This document shows positions 11,851 through 22,900 of a stretch of 64,000 bases of DNA, piece after piece. Origin of the DNA: Nematopogon swammerdamellus (taxonomy: Eukaryota; Arthropoda; Insecta; Lepidoptera; Adelidae). The stretch is taken from the NCBI GenBank assembly GCA_946902875.1, contig OX336337.1, positions 4,216,001-4,280,000 on the forward strand, in the 5' to 3' direction. The position numbers and the translations under genes were made by a program. Within the stretch, counting starts at the first letter, position 1; every line of letters begins with the position of its first letter. Below the pieces are notes generated by a model, which did no database searches, was not told the DNA's origin, and saw only the letters and a program-made list of their open reading frames with translations.

Positions 11851-11928
11851 TAAAAAATAGACCATTTCGTAGAAATAACTACGAATCTTAATAAAAAATA
11901 AAGGGATTTTCGCAATTTTTTGCTATCC

Positions 11929-12898
11929 AGCAATGTTTTCTTGGGTCCAGCATGTCAGTGGGGTATGCAAGAAGGTTTACGGTGCTATGCATTCTCTAAA
12001 GCGACTCAATCGATTCCTTCCGGTCGAAACCAAGACTATGCTAGTGCAATCCCTTATTCACCCAATTCTGGATTATGGCGATATCTGCAATCTCGATTTA
12101 AACGAAGAGCTACTCAATAAGTTAGATCGTTTACTCAATTTCGGCATCCGATTTATTTTCGGATTGCGTAAATATGATCATGTTTCTGCTTACCGTGATC
12201 AACTTGAGTGGCTCACTATTCGTCAACGTCGGAACATGCATGTTCTTTCCCTTCTCTTTACAATTCTTAACGACCCCAATTCCCCCATCTACCTCAGAGA
12301 GAGGTTTGCCTATCTCTCCTCGCATGGCGTACCGCTAAGGTCAGCTGACAGCCTCCTTCTTCTCATCCCCTCTCACAGCTCCTCTAGCTATTCCGAATCG
12401 TTCTCTGTAATGTCAGCGCGCCTGTGGAATAATCTCCCACCAGCCATCAGAACATCTCCAACTCTTGCCACATTCAAAAAGCGTCTGAAAGAAATGTATC
12501 TCTCCAAAGAATAGAGGTGATTTACTTTATTATTTACAGATATGAAGTAGTTTATGTAATGTGTGTATCAAGTATCTATTATTAGTATATAGTACATATA
12601 TAAGTATGCTTCTATGTATTCTTATTTAGTATGAAAAATACATCCTATGTTTAAGTAATATATTCTAGTATTTTACCTACATATGTATAGGTATTATATG
12701 CCCGGCGTCTTGTTCACTTAATTTTATTGTTTTGTTAGTATTAAGTTTGTGTCATTTTTCTTCTGCTTTGCTACCCTTATAATAAGTTTTCATAAAAGTC
12801 AGGTTGACTGGGAGAGATTGCCTTAGGTAATAAGTCCGCCTTTTGTAAAATCGTTGTATTGGAAAGCAATAAAGCATATTCTATTCTATTCTATTCTA
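11929..12898 (+). pseudogene. Jockey/CR1-like non-LTR retrotransposon, 5'-truncated
   Basis: A frame of 193 residues (11933-12514) encodes the C-terminal part of a reverse transcriptase: LVQSLIHPILDYGDIC, a long helical stretch, then SARLWNNLPPAIRTSP and FKKRLKEM at the end. The 3' UTR contains AATAAGTCCGCCTTTTGTAA and AATAAAG and ends in an (ATTCT)n run at 12877-12897. The frame is open, but the catalytic YADD region is missing. Confidence 0.88.
12877..12898 (+). repeat. (ATTCT)n tail
   Basis: About four pentamers end the Jockey/CR1-like element. The same tail ends the fragment at 54420-54440. Confidence 0.85.
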
Positions 12899-13392
12899 AT
12901 GTTAAGCTTTTCGAACAGAAATAACAAACGCGGTGCGGATGTACCTGAAGTTTCGTTTAAATCTTTCTGACAAATTAATACACAGGCGTCGCCTAACGTC
13001 ACACGCAGCCATGCATGAGTATGTTATGTAGCCGGTAAGTATGTTTATAATGCGTGCAATATGAAATTAGGAGAGCTGGTGATGCGCCCGCGCAGGTCGA
13101 AATCTCAGTAACTCGAGTAACTCCCGGTTAGCGACCCCGCGCATCTTATCTCACTCATTATCCGCTCGCACTCTTCTTATTATAACTAATATACTATACA
13201 TACGTGTATTGTATACTTATCTACATAATATAAAGTATTCTGGTTACTTAATGTATATACCTACACAACGCATAACGTGACCAAATTTATCTCTGCTGTG
13301 AACTTTCACTTTTAAAGTCTTCGGATTAAGAACGAGGGAACTCTCTTGATTCTCGTTGATTTAAGAGTTGTATTATTATTATTATATTAGAC
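12899..13392. other. Intergenic; no gene recognised
   Basis: AT-rich, with a short ATT trinucleotide run near 13370. Confidence 0.4.
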
Positions 13393-13645
13393 TAGCTTTT
13401 GCCTGCGGCTTCGCTCGCGTGAAATTCGTATTTAAAAAAATAAAGTACGTAAGTAAGAAGGCCGAGCTGCGTTCCCGATTTATTTCGGCGCGCGGAACAA
13501 TTCGGTCTGTATGAGAGCCACATTTTAGCGTAACCGGAACTGAATTTTATTTAGCCTATCCTGTGTCCCGTATAGTTAAAGTTTCATCGAATTCGGATGA
13601 TCGGTTTAAGAGTTATGAAGGAACATACATACATACAGAGAAGAT
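13393..13645. repeat. Dispersed repeat, GCTTTTGCCTGCGGCTTCGC type
   Basis: It starts ACTAGCTTTTGCCTGCGGCT and ends in ACATACATACATAC before 13640. I recall this consensus as very common in lepidopteran genomes, but its class is uncertain. Confidence 0.5.
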
Positions 13646-13659
13646 TTCTAAAAATCGTC

Positions 13660-13785
13660 AATTTAGTTTTAGTATCATACCTACATAATAGAGACTACAA
13701 ACGCAATATCTCATAAAACAAAGTAACTTACTCCATGACCATCCTTTACAGATTTATTATTAGTATTGATATATTAATATTGATT
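13660..13785. repeat. Dispersed repeat, reverse copy of 4122-4244
   Basis: The reverse complement matches 4122-4244 for about 120 bases with few differences. Confidence 0.65.
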
Positions 13786-14235
13786 AGTATTGATTACGTT
13801 CTGACAAGTTCGTACAATTCACCGCAATTCGCTCAACAAAATTATATTTTACTGACGGGTACTGTACGTACAGTAAATTACAGTACGGCCGCTGAGAATA
13901 CTGGGTAAGGAAACAAAAAAAGAGTAGCTAACAACAGTCAATTAATAAACTATAGAAGATCTATCTTCTTATGTGTTTCGTTTTGCATAACAAACCGTAT
14001 CGGTTGGATGGATGGACCCCTCGTTCCAGTCCGCAGAAAAGAACGCCGATATTCAACTGACCGACGACGACGCGACGGACGACCAACCTGACAACGCCGC
14101 CTTAACCGGCGACACAATGCATCAGAGAATCTGAGTGAAACAGGTTACGCAGAATTCCTTTTATCTCGCGGCTGCAGGTGCGGTCCACATTCAACGAGAC
14201 GTGACTTATTTGTTTTAATGTAAACATTTTTTTTA
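13786..14235. other. Intergenic; no gene recognised
   Basis: It contains an imperfect palindrome ACGGGTACTGTACGTACAG (about 13855) and a CGACGACGACGCGACGGACG patch at 14065. Confidence 0.4.
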
Positions 14236-14445
14236 TGTACTCATTTATGGATGGCTAAGTTGGAGGGGCTAAAGAGCATGCTCCGACCAGTCAATATCAC
14301 CTCCGAGAAGGTAGGTCACATACCGGAGACTTCCTTGGATTGCTGGCTATACTGGAATAGAGGAGAACACAACCGAGGCTGCTATGCGGCCATCTTACAT
14401 CTAAGTAGTACGGTGGAGGAATTTTTCTGTAAGGCCGCAGATATT
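14236..14445 (-). repeat. SINE-B copy, 5'-truncated
   Basis: In reverse complement it carries CCAGCAATCCAAGGAAGTCT and CGGAGGTGATATTGACTGGT, the body of the full SINE-B at 63004-63418. Confidence 0.7.
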
Positions 14446-14460
14446 AGACCTAAAATTTGA

Positions 14461-14934
14461 GCTACCGTCATTGCGTAAGTCACGTAGATATGACATGTGT
14501 GCGCATGCGTGGAACTAACATGTTTGCACATCAATCCTAGTTGAGTTCCAGCACTCACACTTTTTTTTCACGTAGTGTACTGTGTAGTCCAACATTCGGT
14601 GCGGGTAGCCTTCGAAATGCAGGCTTCCAGGTTTAACAGCAAGATTTCCCAGTACTGTGCGATCTTCACACATCAAAAAATCGTCCCTTTATTGGCAGTC
14701 ATCTGTCTCGTTGTCGAGTTTGGTGGTAGAGTATGATGATTTGTTAAAATCAACTTTGCCTGGGGATAAACGTAGGTACAGCGTCCTGCGCTGGGCATAA
14801 CGCCCGACAACCCACTTCAACTGGGCAATGCCCTCTAATCAACAATTTGAGCGGAAATCGGTCGATTTTGCATGAACTCTCGTTCGCGTGGCTTATATGC
14901 GAGTAGGTCTATATTCGATTATACTATTTTTTTA
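14461..14934. other. Intergenic; no gene recognised
   Basis: Mixed composition; no coding signal or clear repeat. Confidence 0.4.
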
Positions 14935-15118
14935 TAGACAGCTGGCACGGGTGTCTGTACCCAATACTTCAACGGAAGATCAGACACAGCCAATAACACC
15001 ATTCCTCGCGAAACCACGCTCAGAGAGGCGCCGTGCCGGCTATGAGGCGGACAAAAAGGTTGTCGTCTAATTTATTGACACGCCTTTTGAAGATTCCCAG
15101 GTTATAGGTGGTGGGGAT
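14935..15118 (-). repeat. Retroelement 3'-end fragment (second subfamily)
   Basis: It contains ACAGCTGGCACGGGTGTCTG and TCGCGAAACCACGCTCAGAG, and is closely repeated at 44975-45115 in the same orientation. Confidence 0.55.
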
Positions 15119-15129
15119 CACACACACTT

Positions 15130-15590
15130 GCGTTGGTGAAGAGCCTGAGTGAGATCACATTCGGATTTACTAAGGGAGATGGGAATGGGACTCCACACTA
15201 ATTATAAAATTCGTTGGTGAAGAGCCTAGGTGAGATCACATTCCCCTGCCTTACGCCTTTACTAAGGCAGATGGGAATGGGACTCAACACTAATTATAAA
15301 ATTCGTTGGTGAAGAGCCTAGGTGAGATCACATTCCCCTGCCTTACGCCTTTACTAAGGCAGATGGGAATGGGACTCAACACTAATTATAAAATTCGTTG
15401 GTGAAGAGCCTAGGTGAGATCATATTCCCCTGCCTTACGCCTTTACTAAGGCAGATGGGAATGGGACTCAACAATAATTATAAAATTCCTTGGTGAAGAG
15501 CCTAGGTGAGATCACATTCCCCTGCCTTACGCCTTTACTAAGGCAGATGGGAATGGGACTCAACACTAATTATAAAATTCGTTGGTGAAA
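15130..15590. repeat. 92-bp satellite array, about 5 copies
   Basis: GTTGGTGAAGAGCCTAGGTG recurs at steps of exactly 92 bases (15213, 15305, 15397, 15489), with a partial last unit at 15581. The first unit (15132) is degenerate and lacks CCCCTGCCTTACGCC. The later units are almost identical. Confidence 0.93.
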
Positions 15591-16060
15591 ATTCTGCAAA
15601 TGAGATCTTCTCATTCGCACGTTTATTCGCATACCGTCATTACCAGACTACGGCGAAGCCAGCAGCGAAGACAGCTTATGTATGTACGTTCGTTTGTTCC
15701 CTCACAAAGTGAGTGCCTTTATTTGGAATTTGTCAACACTGCCCACCTAACGTAACACCTTTATCGTAAAACCTGACTCTACTCGCACGCTGACTCAGTA
15801 TAGCTATGCAATAACGTGGGATGCGTCATCGATCGAGACGATGCGATACACTCGATGCCTTTGCTCCTTGATGCGCGAAGTCAGCTGAGTATCTCATTAG
15901 TTCATTACAGTAGCTGTTTCTATTTGCATTCTTCGATGTACCCTAATAGCGATGGAAAGGGGACGAGAGAAAACCCCTCTACGCCGTTAGCGCTCCGAGA
16001 ACTTTTGGCAAACCTTGTGGAGCCAATCAAGATCGCGAAATTTCTGAAAAACTAGTACAC
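15591..16060. other. Intergenic; no gene recognised
   Basis: It has an open stretch at 15816-16055 on the plus strand without any motif I know. Confidence 0.4.
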
Positions 16061-16064
16061 AACT

Positions 16065-16400
16065 GTACCGTGTGGGGCCGGTACTTAAAAAGAATATCCC
16101 CACTGCATCTCTCCCCATGCATGTCGTAAAAGGCGACTAAGGGATAAGGACAAGATGCCGTGCTAAAGGGCGACAGGCTCGCCACCTCTCACCTTGGCAC
16201 GGTACTTCCACCGAGTCATGCAGCAGGTGGGTCTTCGTGCCATACTTGCTGCTTGATCGATTTAATCTTGTTCGAATACTTTGCGAAACGTGGTGGTCAG
16301 TGTTGTGCTGTAATTGACAAGAGTTCTTGCAGCACAACACCGATTACTCTGCTTACCCCGATTGTCGGGATTCAGCGTGTGTGATATGTATGTATGTATG
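16065..16400 (+). repeat. Element G, near full-length copy
   Basis: It runs from GTGTGGGGCCGGTACTTAAA through GTCGTAAAAGGCGACTAAGG to a TATGTATGTATGTATG end at 16387-16402. Other copies: 16840-16935, 42790-43076, 45785-46135, 48130-48300, 48305-48560 and 54510-54615. It looks like a non-autonomous retroelement, but I see no clear pol III head. Confidence 0.65.
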
Positions 16401-16610
16401 TAGTACACAACATACTCTACCCTTTTTAGGGCTCTACCCATCTATACCTAGTAGCACTGACTAGCTAGGCTAAAGGAACACCATAGGTTCATTCGAACGA
16501 CTCAAAAACCCTCAGCGATAGCTGATCGCTTTCATTTGGTAATAGGTTTCATTATCTGATGTCTTCCGAAATTCCGGCTTAAGTGTGTAGATATAATAGA
16601 GCCAAAACAT

Positions 16611-16839
16611 TTTTTTTTTATGGATACTGACACGGTTGGCTACATCACCTACAACATCCCTGATGTCAGCCCATAACACCGGATGAACTTGGTGCCACGT
16701 CAGTGATTTCCTTCGGTCGTGCCGGCTACACTGAACTGGACGGAAAACACAAACTATTTACATAGCCGTTTCGACCGACCTTTCATTCAGTGCGGTGGTA
16801 CCAACCCGGGCGGGTTAAACCCTACCACCTAGTAATATA
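16611..16839 (-). repeat. SINE-5S body copy, 5'-truncated
   Basis: It starts with the T-rich complement of a poly-A tail, then CTGACACGGTTGGCTACATC and GCAGTGCGGTGGT-type body, and ends at CCTACCACCTAGTAA. It lacks the 5S-like head. Confidence 0.7.
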
Positions 16840-16935
16840 AGGAGTCATATCCCTTAGTCGCCTTTTACGACATACACGGGGAGAGATGCAGTGGGGCTAT
16901 TCTTTTAAAGTACCGGCCCCACACGGTACAACATG
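16840..16935 (-). repeat. Element G fragment
   Basis: Reverse complement of the first 95 bases of 16065-16400; it joins directly to the SINE-5S body on its left. Confidence 0.65.
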
Positions 16936-17059
16936 AATGCGATGTGTAGGTAGAGTCGTCGAATGAATAATTAACTAAGTATGGCACTATTCATAATCTA
17001 CTATAGAGTTTAGTCGACTTTTAAACTACAATATTGGTGACCCACAACGACCTAAAACA

Positions 17060-17240
17060 AGTTGTTCGAAAGATCAGTCCAGTATATCCAGCAATCCAAG
17101 GTGAAATCCTCGCGGTGTTGTTACCTCTCGGAGTTGATATTGGCTGCGCGGATTGCATGTGCCCTGGCCCCTCTGACTCAGTTTGCTTAAAAAAAGACGC
17201 TACATGCGGACGTGGTGGCTGCAAAAGTGTCCTGCTATAA
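17060..17240 (+). repeat. SINE-B copy, diverged
   Basis: It contains TATATCCAGCAATCCAAGGT, GATATTGGCTGCGCGGAT and CCCTCTGACTCAG, an older copy than those in the Dync2h1 introns. Confidence 0.6.
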
Positions 17241-17751
17241 GTTATATATAATATAACGTAAGCAGCAGCGGCGCAATCGTAAAGACGCTCAGTTTTCGCG
17301 ATCAAGGTGCCGAATGATCAAGGTTCCGTTCGTTCGCGAATAGCTCAAAAATATCACAGTAATTAAACTGTGCCGCTCTATAAATAAAAGTATGATAGCA
17401 TGGATCCATCCGCCATATTTATTTCGCAACGGCGAGCCATGGCTGCCGGAAGCTCGAGTCGATAGGTGACGTCTTATCTTCGTAAACACCGAAGCTTCCT
17501 CTGATAAATGCCCTGTGTCAACCCGTATTCACCCGTACTCCTCTTTCAAGGCGCCGCTTTCGCTGGTCGGAGTAGGATGCAACACAATCAATCAAAAATT
17601 AGGTTTTTATTTTTTTATTCCAAAACTACGGATCGAAACAAAAAAGTAAAAAGCTACGGATTAAGATATATATTGAACAAATAAAAAAAAATATATATTT
17701 ATTGCACAATATGAAATTAACAAATAAATTAATGACTAATAATAAACTAAC
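17241..17751. other. Intergenic; possible 3' UTR of the 17752 exon at its right end
   Basis: On the minus strand GCAATAAATATATA occurs about 50 bases after the TAG of the frame at 17752-17955, a plausible polyadenylation signal. The rest has no recognised gene. Confidence 0.35.
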
Positions 17752-17955
17752 CTAAACAACATAAAAAATTTCACTCAAATTTTGATCGCTCTCTCCTCGA
17801 AGGGTACCCAAAACGCTCGCAGCATTCCCGCGCTGGATAGCGATTGCTATCCGCTGTCTAAGGTATTGCCCTGCCTTGAGATTGCCTGACAGGTCAATTA
17901 ATTTTTTACTTAAAACGGAGGCTAGTGACAATATATCTTTTTCCAAGCCTTGATT
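17752..17955 (-). CDS. Unrecognised C-terminal coding exon
   Basis: The frame QGLEKDILSLASVLSKKL...GNLKAGQYLRQRIAIAIQ...GTLR to a TAG stop looks like real protein: balanced composition, amphipathic helices, and an AATAAA soon after. I do not recognise the family; a terminal region of a DNA-binding or transposon-derived protein is possible. A stop lies in frame further upstream, so an acceptor near 17955 or pseudogene status must be assumed. Confidence 0.35.
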   Translation of the reverse strand, partial: NQGLEKDILSLASVLSKKLIDLSGNLKAGQYLRQRIAIAIQRGNAASVLGTLRGESDQNLSEIFYVV

Positions 17956-18249
17956 TGGTCACGTAGCCTTAAATACTTTTTTATAACTAAATTTCAGAGG
18001 TATGTTCATGATTTATTTCTATCGAGCGAAGTTAATCAAATCGTGTTTTCACAAAGCTATCGATCTGCGCTGATAGATGAAGTTTTACATATTAAAACTG
18101 AATCTCTCAGGTAAGTAATATTGGCGGTCCACTTCTTGAAATTCGAGTCAGATGCAGTCTCACATATCCTTAATTTACTTACTCTACTTTGTCACAAAAT
18201 AAATGCATTAATTGGCAAATGGACGTTTTTAAAATATTTGGAAAGGTAG

Positions 18250-18470
18250 GACCACATTCTATAGAAACATTTTCAAACTTGGTATCAACAGGCTTAGATA
18301 GCCTCTAGCGACAGTCCGAATATCTGCTGGTGTGCAACGACATTCTACTTCTGGTGTGTCGCCTCTCTGAGCGTACTTTCGCGAGGAGATATGTTTTTGG
18401 CTCTGTCGACTGCACTACTGGTCCCTCGGCACAGCCACCCATGTTGGTTTACATAAAATAGGTCCTTACT
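18250..18470 (+). repeat. Jockey-like 3'-end fragment
   Basis: It contains GCTTAGATAGCCTCTAGCG, TTCGCGAGGAGATATGTTTT and GGTCCCTCGGCACAGCCACC, the 3' UTR also seen at 11700-11850 and, reversed, at 6197-6330. Confidence 0.6.
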
Positions 18471-18529
18471 GGGAGCCGCGTCGGAGTTCAGCTAAGTGAT
18501 ACGTTGTCTCCTGCTCTCTGGGCACCCCA

Positions 18530-18860
18530 TTGAGAAACAGGTGTGACGTTACGTATGTATTTAGTGTCATCCTGCCCACATATTTCCCCCCAAGTACAGT
18601 TTCGGCTTCTTCAAGAGAGGCGTGAATGGGCACGCACGGGAGATAGAGAGTAGAAAATAACTTTTTAAAGAAAAAAATAATTAATCACCTCATGAAAACC
18701 TAAAACCGATTCAGTTAGTATAAAAGATTAAATTCCTAAATGAAATAAACATGCCATTAGTACAAAGATAAATTACAATGAAAGTATGAAACTATAGGTT
18801 AACTGGAAGAAATCACTTGCAGTGATAAGTCCGCCTTTGCGCACTCCTGTATTTCTTCTC
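18530..18860 (+). repeat. Two Jockey/CR1-like 3'-end pieces
   Basis: 18575-18640 carries CCCACATATTTCCCCCCAAG and GAGAGGCGTGAATGGGCAC, as at 47135-47195. 18797-18860 carries GTGATAAGTCCGCCTTTGCG, as at 54298-54318 and 12825-12845. Confidence 0.6.
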
Positions 18861-19129
18861 TCTTGTCATGTACCTATACCTACTGTTCTTCTTTCAAAGG
18901 TGTACTAACGATAAACAGCGGCATTCTTTGCTGTCCCGTCGAGAACCACCAATTCGTTAGCCTTATAAGGTGCGGCGAGAATGACTGCCAAAATCTCAGG
19001 GTCTTCACTTCAAAACATAATGACGAAGAGAACCATGTAGGTAGAGTCTCTACTGTAGAGAACACTATAAGAAAAAAAAAAATCATTAATTTCAAGTTCT
19101 TACTTGTGCAAACCTTTGTGTATAACCCG

Positions 19130-19477
19130 TATGCCTAATCAAAGGACAATATTTTGTTAGCAAGGAATAGGTATAATATGAATAGGAATTCCAAATAGGT
19201 AGGTACACATTATTATTCTTGTGAGAACCTCGAATCTGCTCTAAAATTGAGTTTACGTGCGCTGCAAGCAATAGACGGGCCATTTTCAGAAAATTCTTTT
19301 TTTGTTTCACAGAAAGCACACAAAGCAAACTATTGAAAATATTTTGTTTTTCGTCAACTGTTTACTAAAACGATGGTAGCAAATTTTCTGTTCTTTACTC
19401 TAAAAATCTTTCCATGTAAATTTCGGTGGTCCATTGTAAAAGATGCTTTAATTGGAAAGCCTCTAGTGTTTTTTTAA

Positions 19478-19516
<39 letters not shown>

Positions 19517-19963
19517 AAGTCGGTGTGTGAAATTTCGAAACATTTTAAAATAATTAATTTCTGTAGGATTTTTACCGATATTGTGTATAAGAATTATAGC
19601 TTAGAGAGTTTTACATTTGAGAAGTAATACATTTCAGATTTTTTGTGTATATTTTTGAAGATATCAAGGAAAGAAAATTCGAAGCGAAGAATTTGGAACC
19701 GATGAAAAAAAAGTAGCAACTGCAGGAAAACACATACGAGAATAAAGGTGCCACTTTTCTTTACACAAATCTGAAACGAGATCATAATTCCATTGAAAAA
19801 CCACTGAATTTCAGAAGATGAAAACGTTGAAGTGGTAAATTTAAAATGTCAATTTGAATGTCAACATCAACCAATGACATCAACAACACAGATAAGCTTT
19901 TCTTTTATTCTTCATAATTAAAATTATAAGTTACCATTGATTGGAAAAGATAAAAAATAAAAA
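19130..19963. other. AT-rich region, probably includes the RLE element 5' UTR
   Basis: Apart from the TA microsatellite I see no gene. The sequence directly before 19964 has the same AT-rich character as the coding region and is the likely 5' UTR. Confidence 0.4.
19484..19513. repeat. (TA)n microsatellite upstream of the RLE element
   Basis: About 15 TA units lie 450 bases 5' of the retrotransposon ATG. From memory, Dong-type elements insert into simple TAA/TA-rich sites, so this may mark the target, but the 5' boundary of the element cannot be fixed by eye. Confidence 0.8.
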
Positions 19964-22900
19964 ATGAATTCGCACACTGAACTACTGACGACTACCGATG
20001 ATACCTTGCAGCAAAGGAGTATTCCAACTAATGCTGCCGGTACATGTGGGAATAATAGACCTAATTGTAATATGCTTGAAGATCGAAGGCGAATATGGTC
20101 AAAAGATGAAATGATCGAACTTATGTACTGTTACTATAAAACAAGATCACAAGGAACTGGATACTTAGCACGTCTAGAAAAATTATTTGTAGAAAGGAAT
20201 GCAAACAACGAAAAGAGTAAAAGATTCACCGGGACAACGTTATCGACTCAAGCGAGAAGAATTATAGCTAACGAAATGATATCAAAAGAACTCTTAAATG
20301 AAATAAAAAACAAAGCTGGAAATAATGTCGACCCTTGTATTTCGACAATAATGCATGACAGAAATAATGTGCTACAAAAAAATATTGATGATTCTAGAAG
20401 AAAATGGTCAAACGAAGAAATGATGGAATTGCTTTTTTGTTATTTTAAAGCAAGAGAAACTGGAAGGGGATATTTAAAAAAATTACAATATTTGTTCCAA
20501 GAAAGAAACCCAAATAACCCTAAAACCTCCAAACACAATGGCCATACTTTATCCAACCAAGCTAGAAAAATTATTATCTACAAAATTTTACCAGAACAAA
20601 TCATACATGATATTGAAAATGCACCCTGTACAACTGAAAATATCATGGAGTTCCTAAGCCAATCTGAATGCCAGGAAATAGGTACAAATTCTAATAATAC
20701 TAATGCAACAACGAGGTATTTGGGTTCACTATACTCCCCCTACAATGAAGAGAGTGAAATAACCTATGATAGAGAACTAATAAATCCAATAACTGATTCG
20801 AGTAACAATCACACTGAACAGGTACTTAGTACAACACCCACTGATACCTTCAACAACAATGAAGTTACAGAATCAATATTGTCCAGAGAATTAATAAATT
20901 CAAGAAAAGAACCGAATGCTGACCATACATATGTAAACGAATATACAGCTGCTAATGCACACAGGACAGGCAATATAACAGAAATAAATGAAGATGTCTC
21001 CTTCAATATATTCTTAACACCAGATTTAACCAATTATAATATGAATAACAATTATAATACGGAGTCAAATTTATATAATGACAGAAGTCATTTAATAAAG
21101 AATTTAATAAATACAATAGAAGAAATTAAGAAAACTGATATAAATGAAAGACAATACTTGCCGAAAGGCATGATAAACAAACAATTCATAAAAAATGTAA
21201 ATGAAATAAATGCATATTTACCAAATATACTAACATTTAACATGAACATAACAGAATTAAACATAATCCTCTACTCAGCAGCGATGACAGTTATCAAAGA
21301 AAACAAACAGAAAATACTTGAAAAATCATTTAACAATAGTAATCAGGTCCCAGTTTGGAAAAAGAGAATACAGGATAAAATTGAAATATTGAGAAAAAAC
21401 CTTGGACAACTGATCGAAATTTCACGTGGTGTTACTAGCAGGAGAATGAGAAATATCAAGGACAACCTATATAAAAAGTATAATATAACAACTGATATAA
21501 TGTTATGCAATATAATTGAACTACTAAAACAAAAAATCAAAATGTATGCGGGAAGAATCAAACGCTATGAAAATGAAAATAAGAAAAAAAAAGAAAACAT
21601 GCTATTCAAACAAAATGAACGAAAATTCTACAGGAAAATGTTTGAAAAAAATATAACTCCAAAAGAAATTCCAACAAAGAACGAAATAGAAGAATTTTGG
21701 TCAACCATTTACAGTCAGCCTGTTGACATTGATATGTCGAATATTATGATACAAACAATTGCAGATAAAATACCAATAATCCAGAATAACAATTTTAATG
21801 CAATAAATGATATAGCATTCAAAGATGCAATAAGAAATCTAAAAAACTGGAAGACCCCCGGAATAGACAAATTACAAAACTATTACCTCAAATATTTTAC
21901 CAGTGCACATCCATACATACTGCATTACTTTAACAAAATTCTCAATGACGAAGAACAGATAGAACCGTGGCTTACAACAGGTGTGGTCACTTTAATCCCA
22001 AAAAATCCGAATACAAATGATCCAAAAAATTGGAGGCCGATCGCATGCTTACCAACCACTTACAAATTATTTACATATATCCTATATGTAGAAATATACA
22101 AACATTGTAATGCCAATGATATAATGACTCCTTACCAAAGAGGTTGTAAATGGGGCGCGAGAGGTTGCAAAGACCATTTAATTGTCAATAAATCTATCTT
22201 AGAAGATACAAACACATACAAGAAAAACCTAAACATGGCGTGGATAGATTACAAAAAAGCATATGATTCGGTACCACATGAATGGATTATTCTCATCCTC
22301 AAAATATATAAATGCCCTAACGTAATTACAAATTGTATATCAAAAGTTATGAAAACATGGCAAGTGATTATGAATACAATAAGCACTGACTCAAGAATTA
22401 CAACAAAGCCAATAATTATAAAACGAGGAATATTTCAAGGAGATTCTCTGTCCCCTTTACTATTTTGTCTATGTCTTAATCCATTATCAAAATTACTTAG
22501 TGAATATGAAAAAACCGGATATATTTTAAGAAGTGGCCAAATAATTAATCACCTCCTCTACATGGATGACATAAAACTATACGCTGCAAATAAATATCAG
22601 CTATCAAATCTAATAGATACCGTAGAAATATACTCCAAACAAATTGGAATGGAATTTGGCTTAGAAAAATGTAAAGTACTAGAAATAAAAGGTAGTAAAA
22701 GAATAAACGCTGAAGGTGAAGACCATATACTGCTTGATGGAAACAAATTCGAAGCCTTAAATAACAAAAAATACAAATACCTTGGCATTGATGAAAATGG
22801 AGAAATCAACCACAAACAAATAATAGAAGAAAAGAAAAATGAATACATAAGAAGAGTAAGAAAAATCATTCAATCTACATTAAACTCAAGAAATATTATA

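Noticed and set aside
15130..15590. Possible CRISPR-like array
   Set aside because: Units are contiguous 92-bp tandem repeats without unique spacers, in an insect genome.
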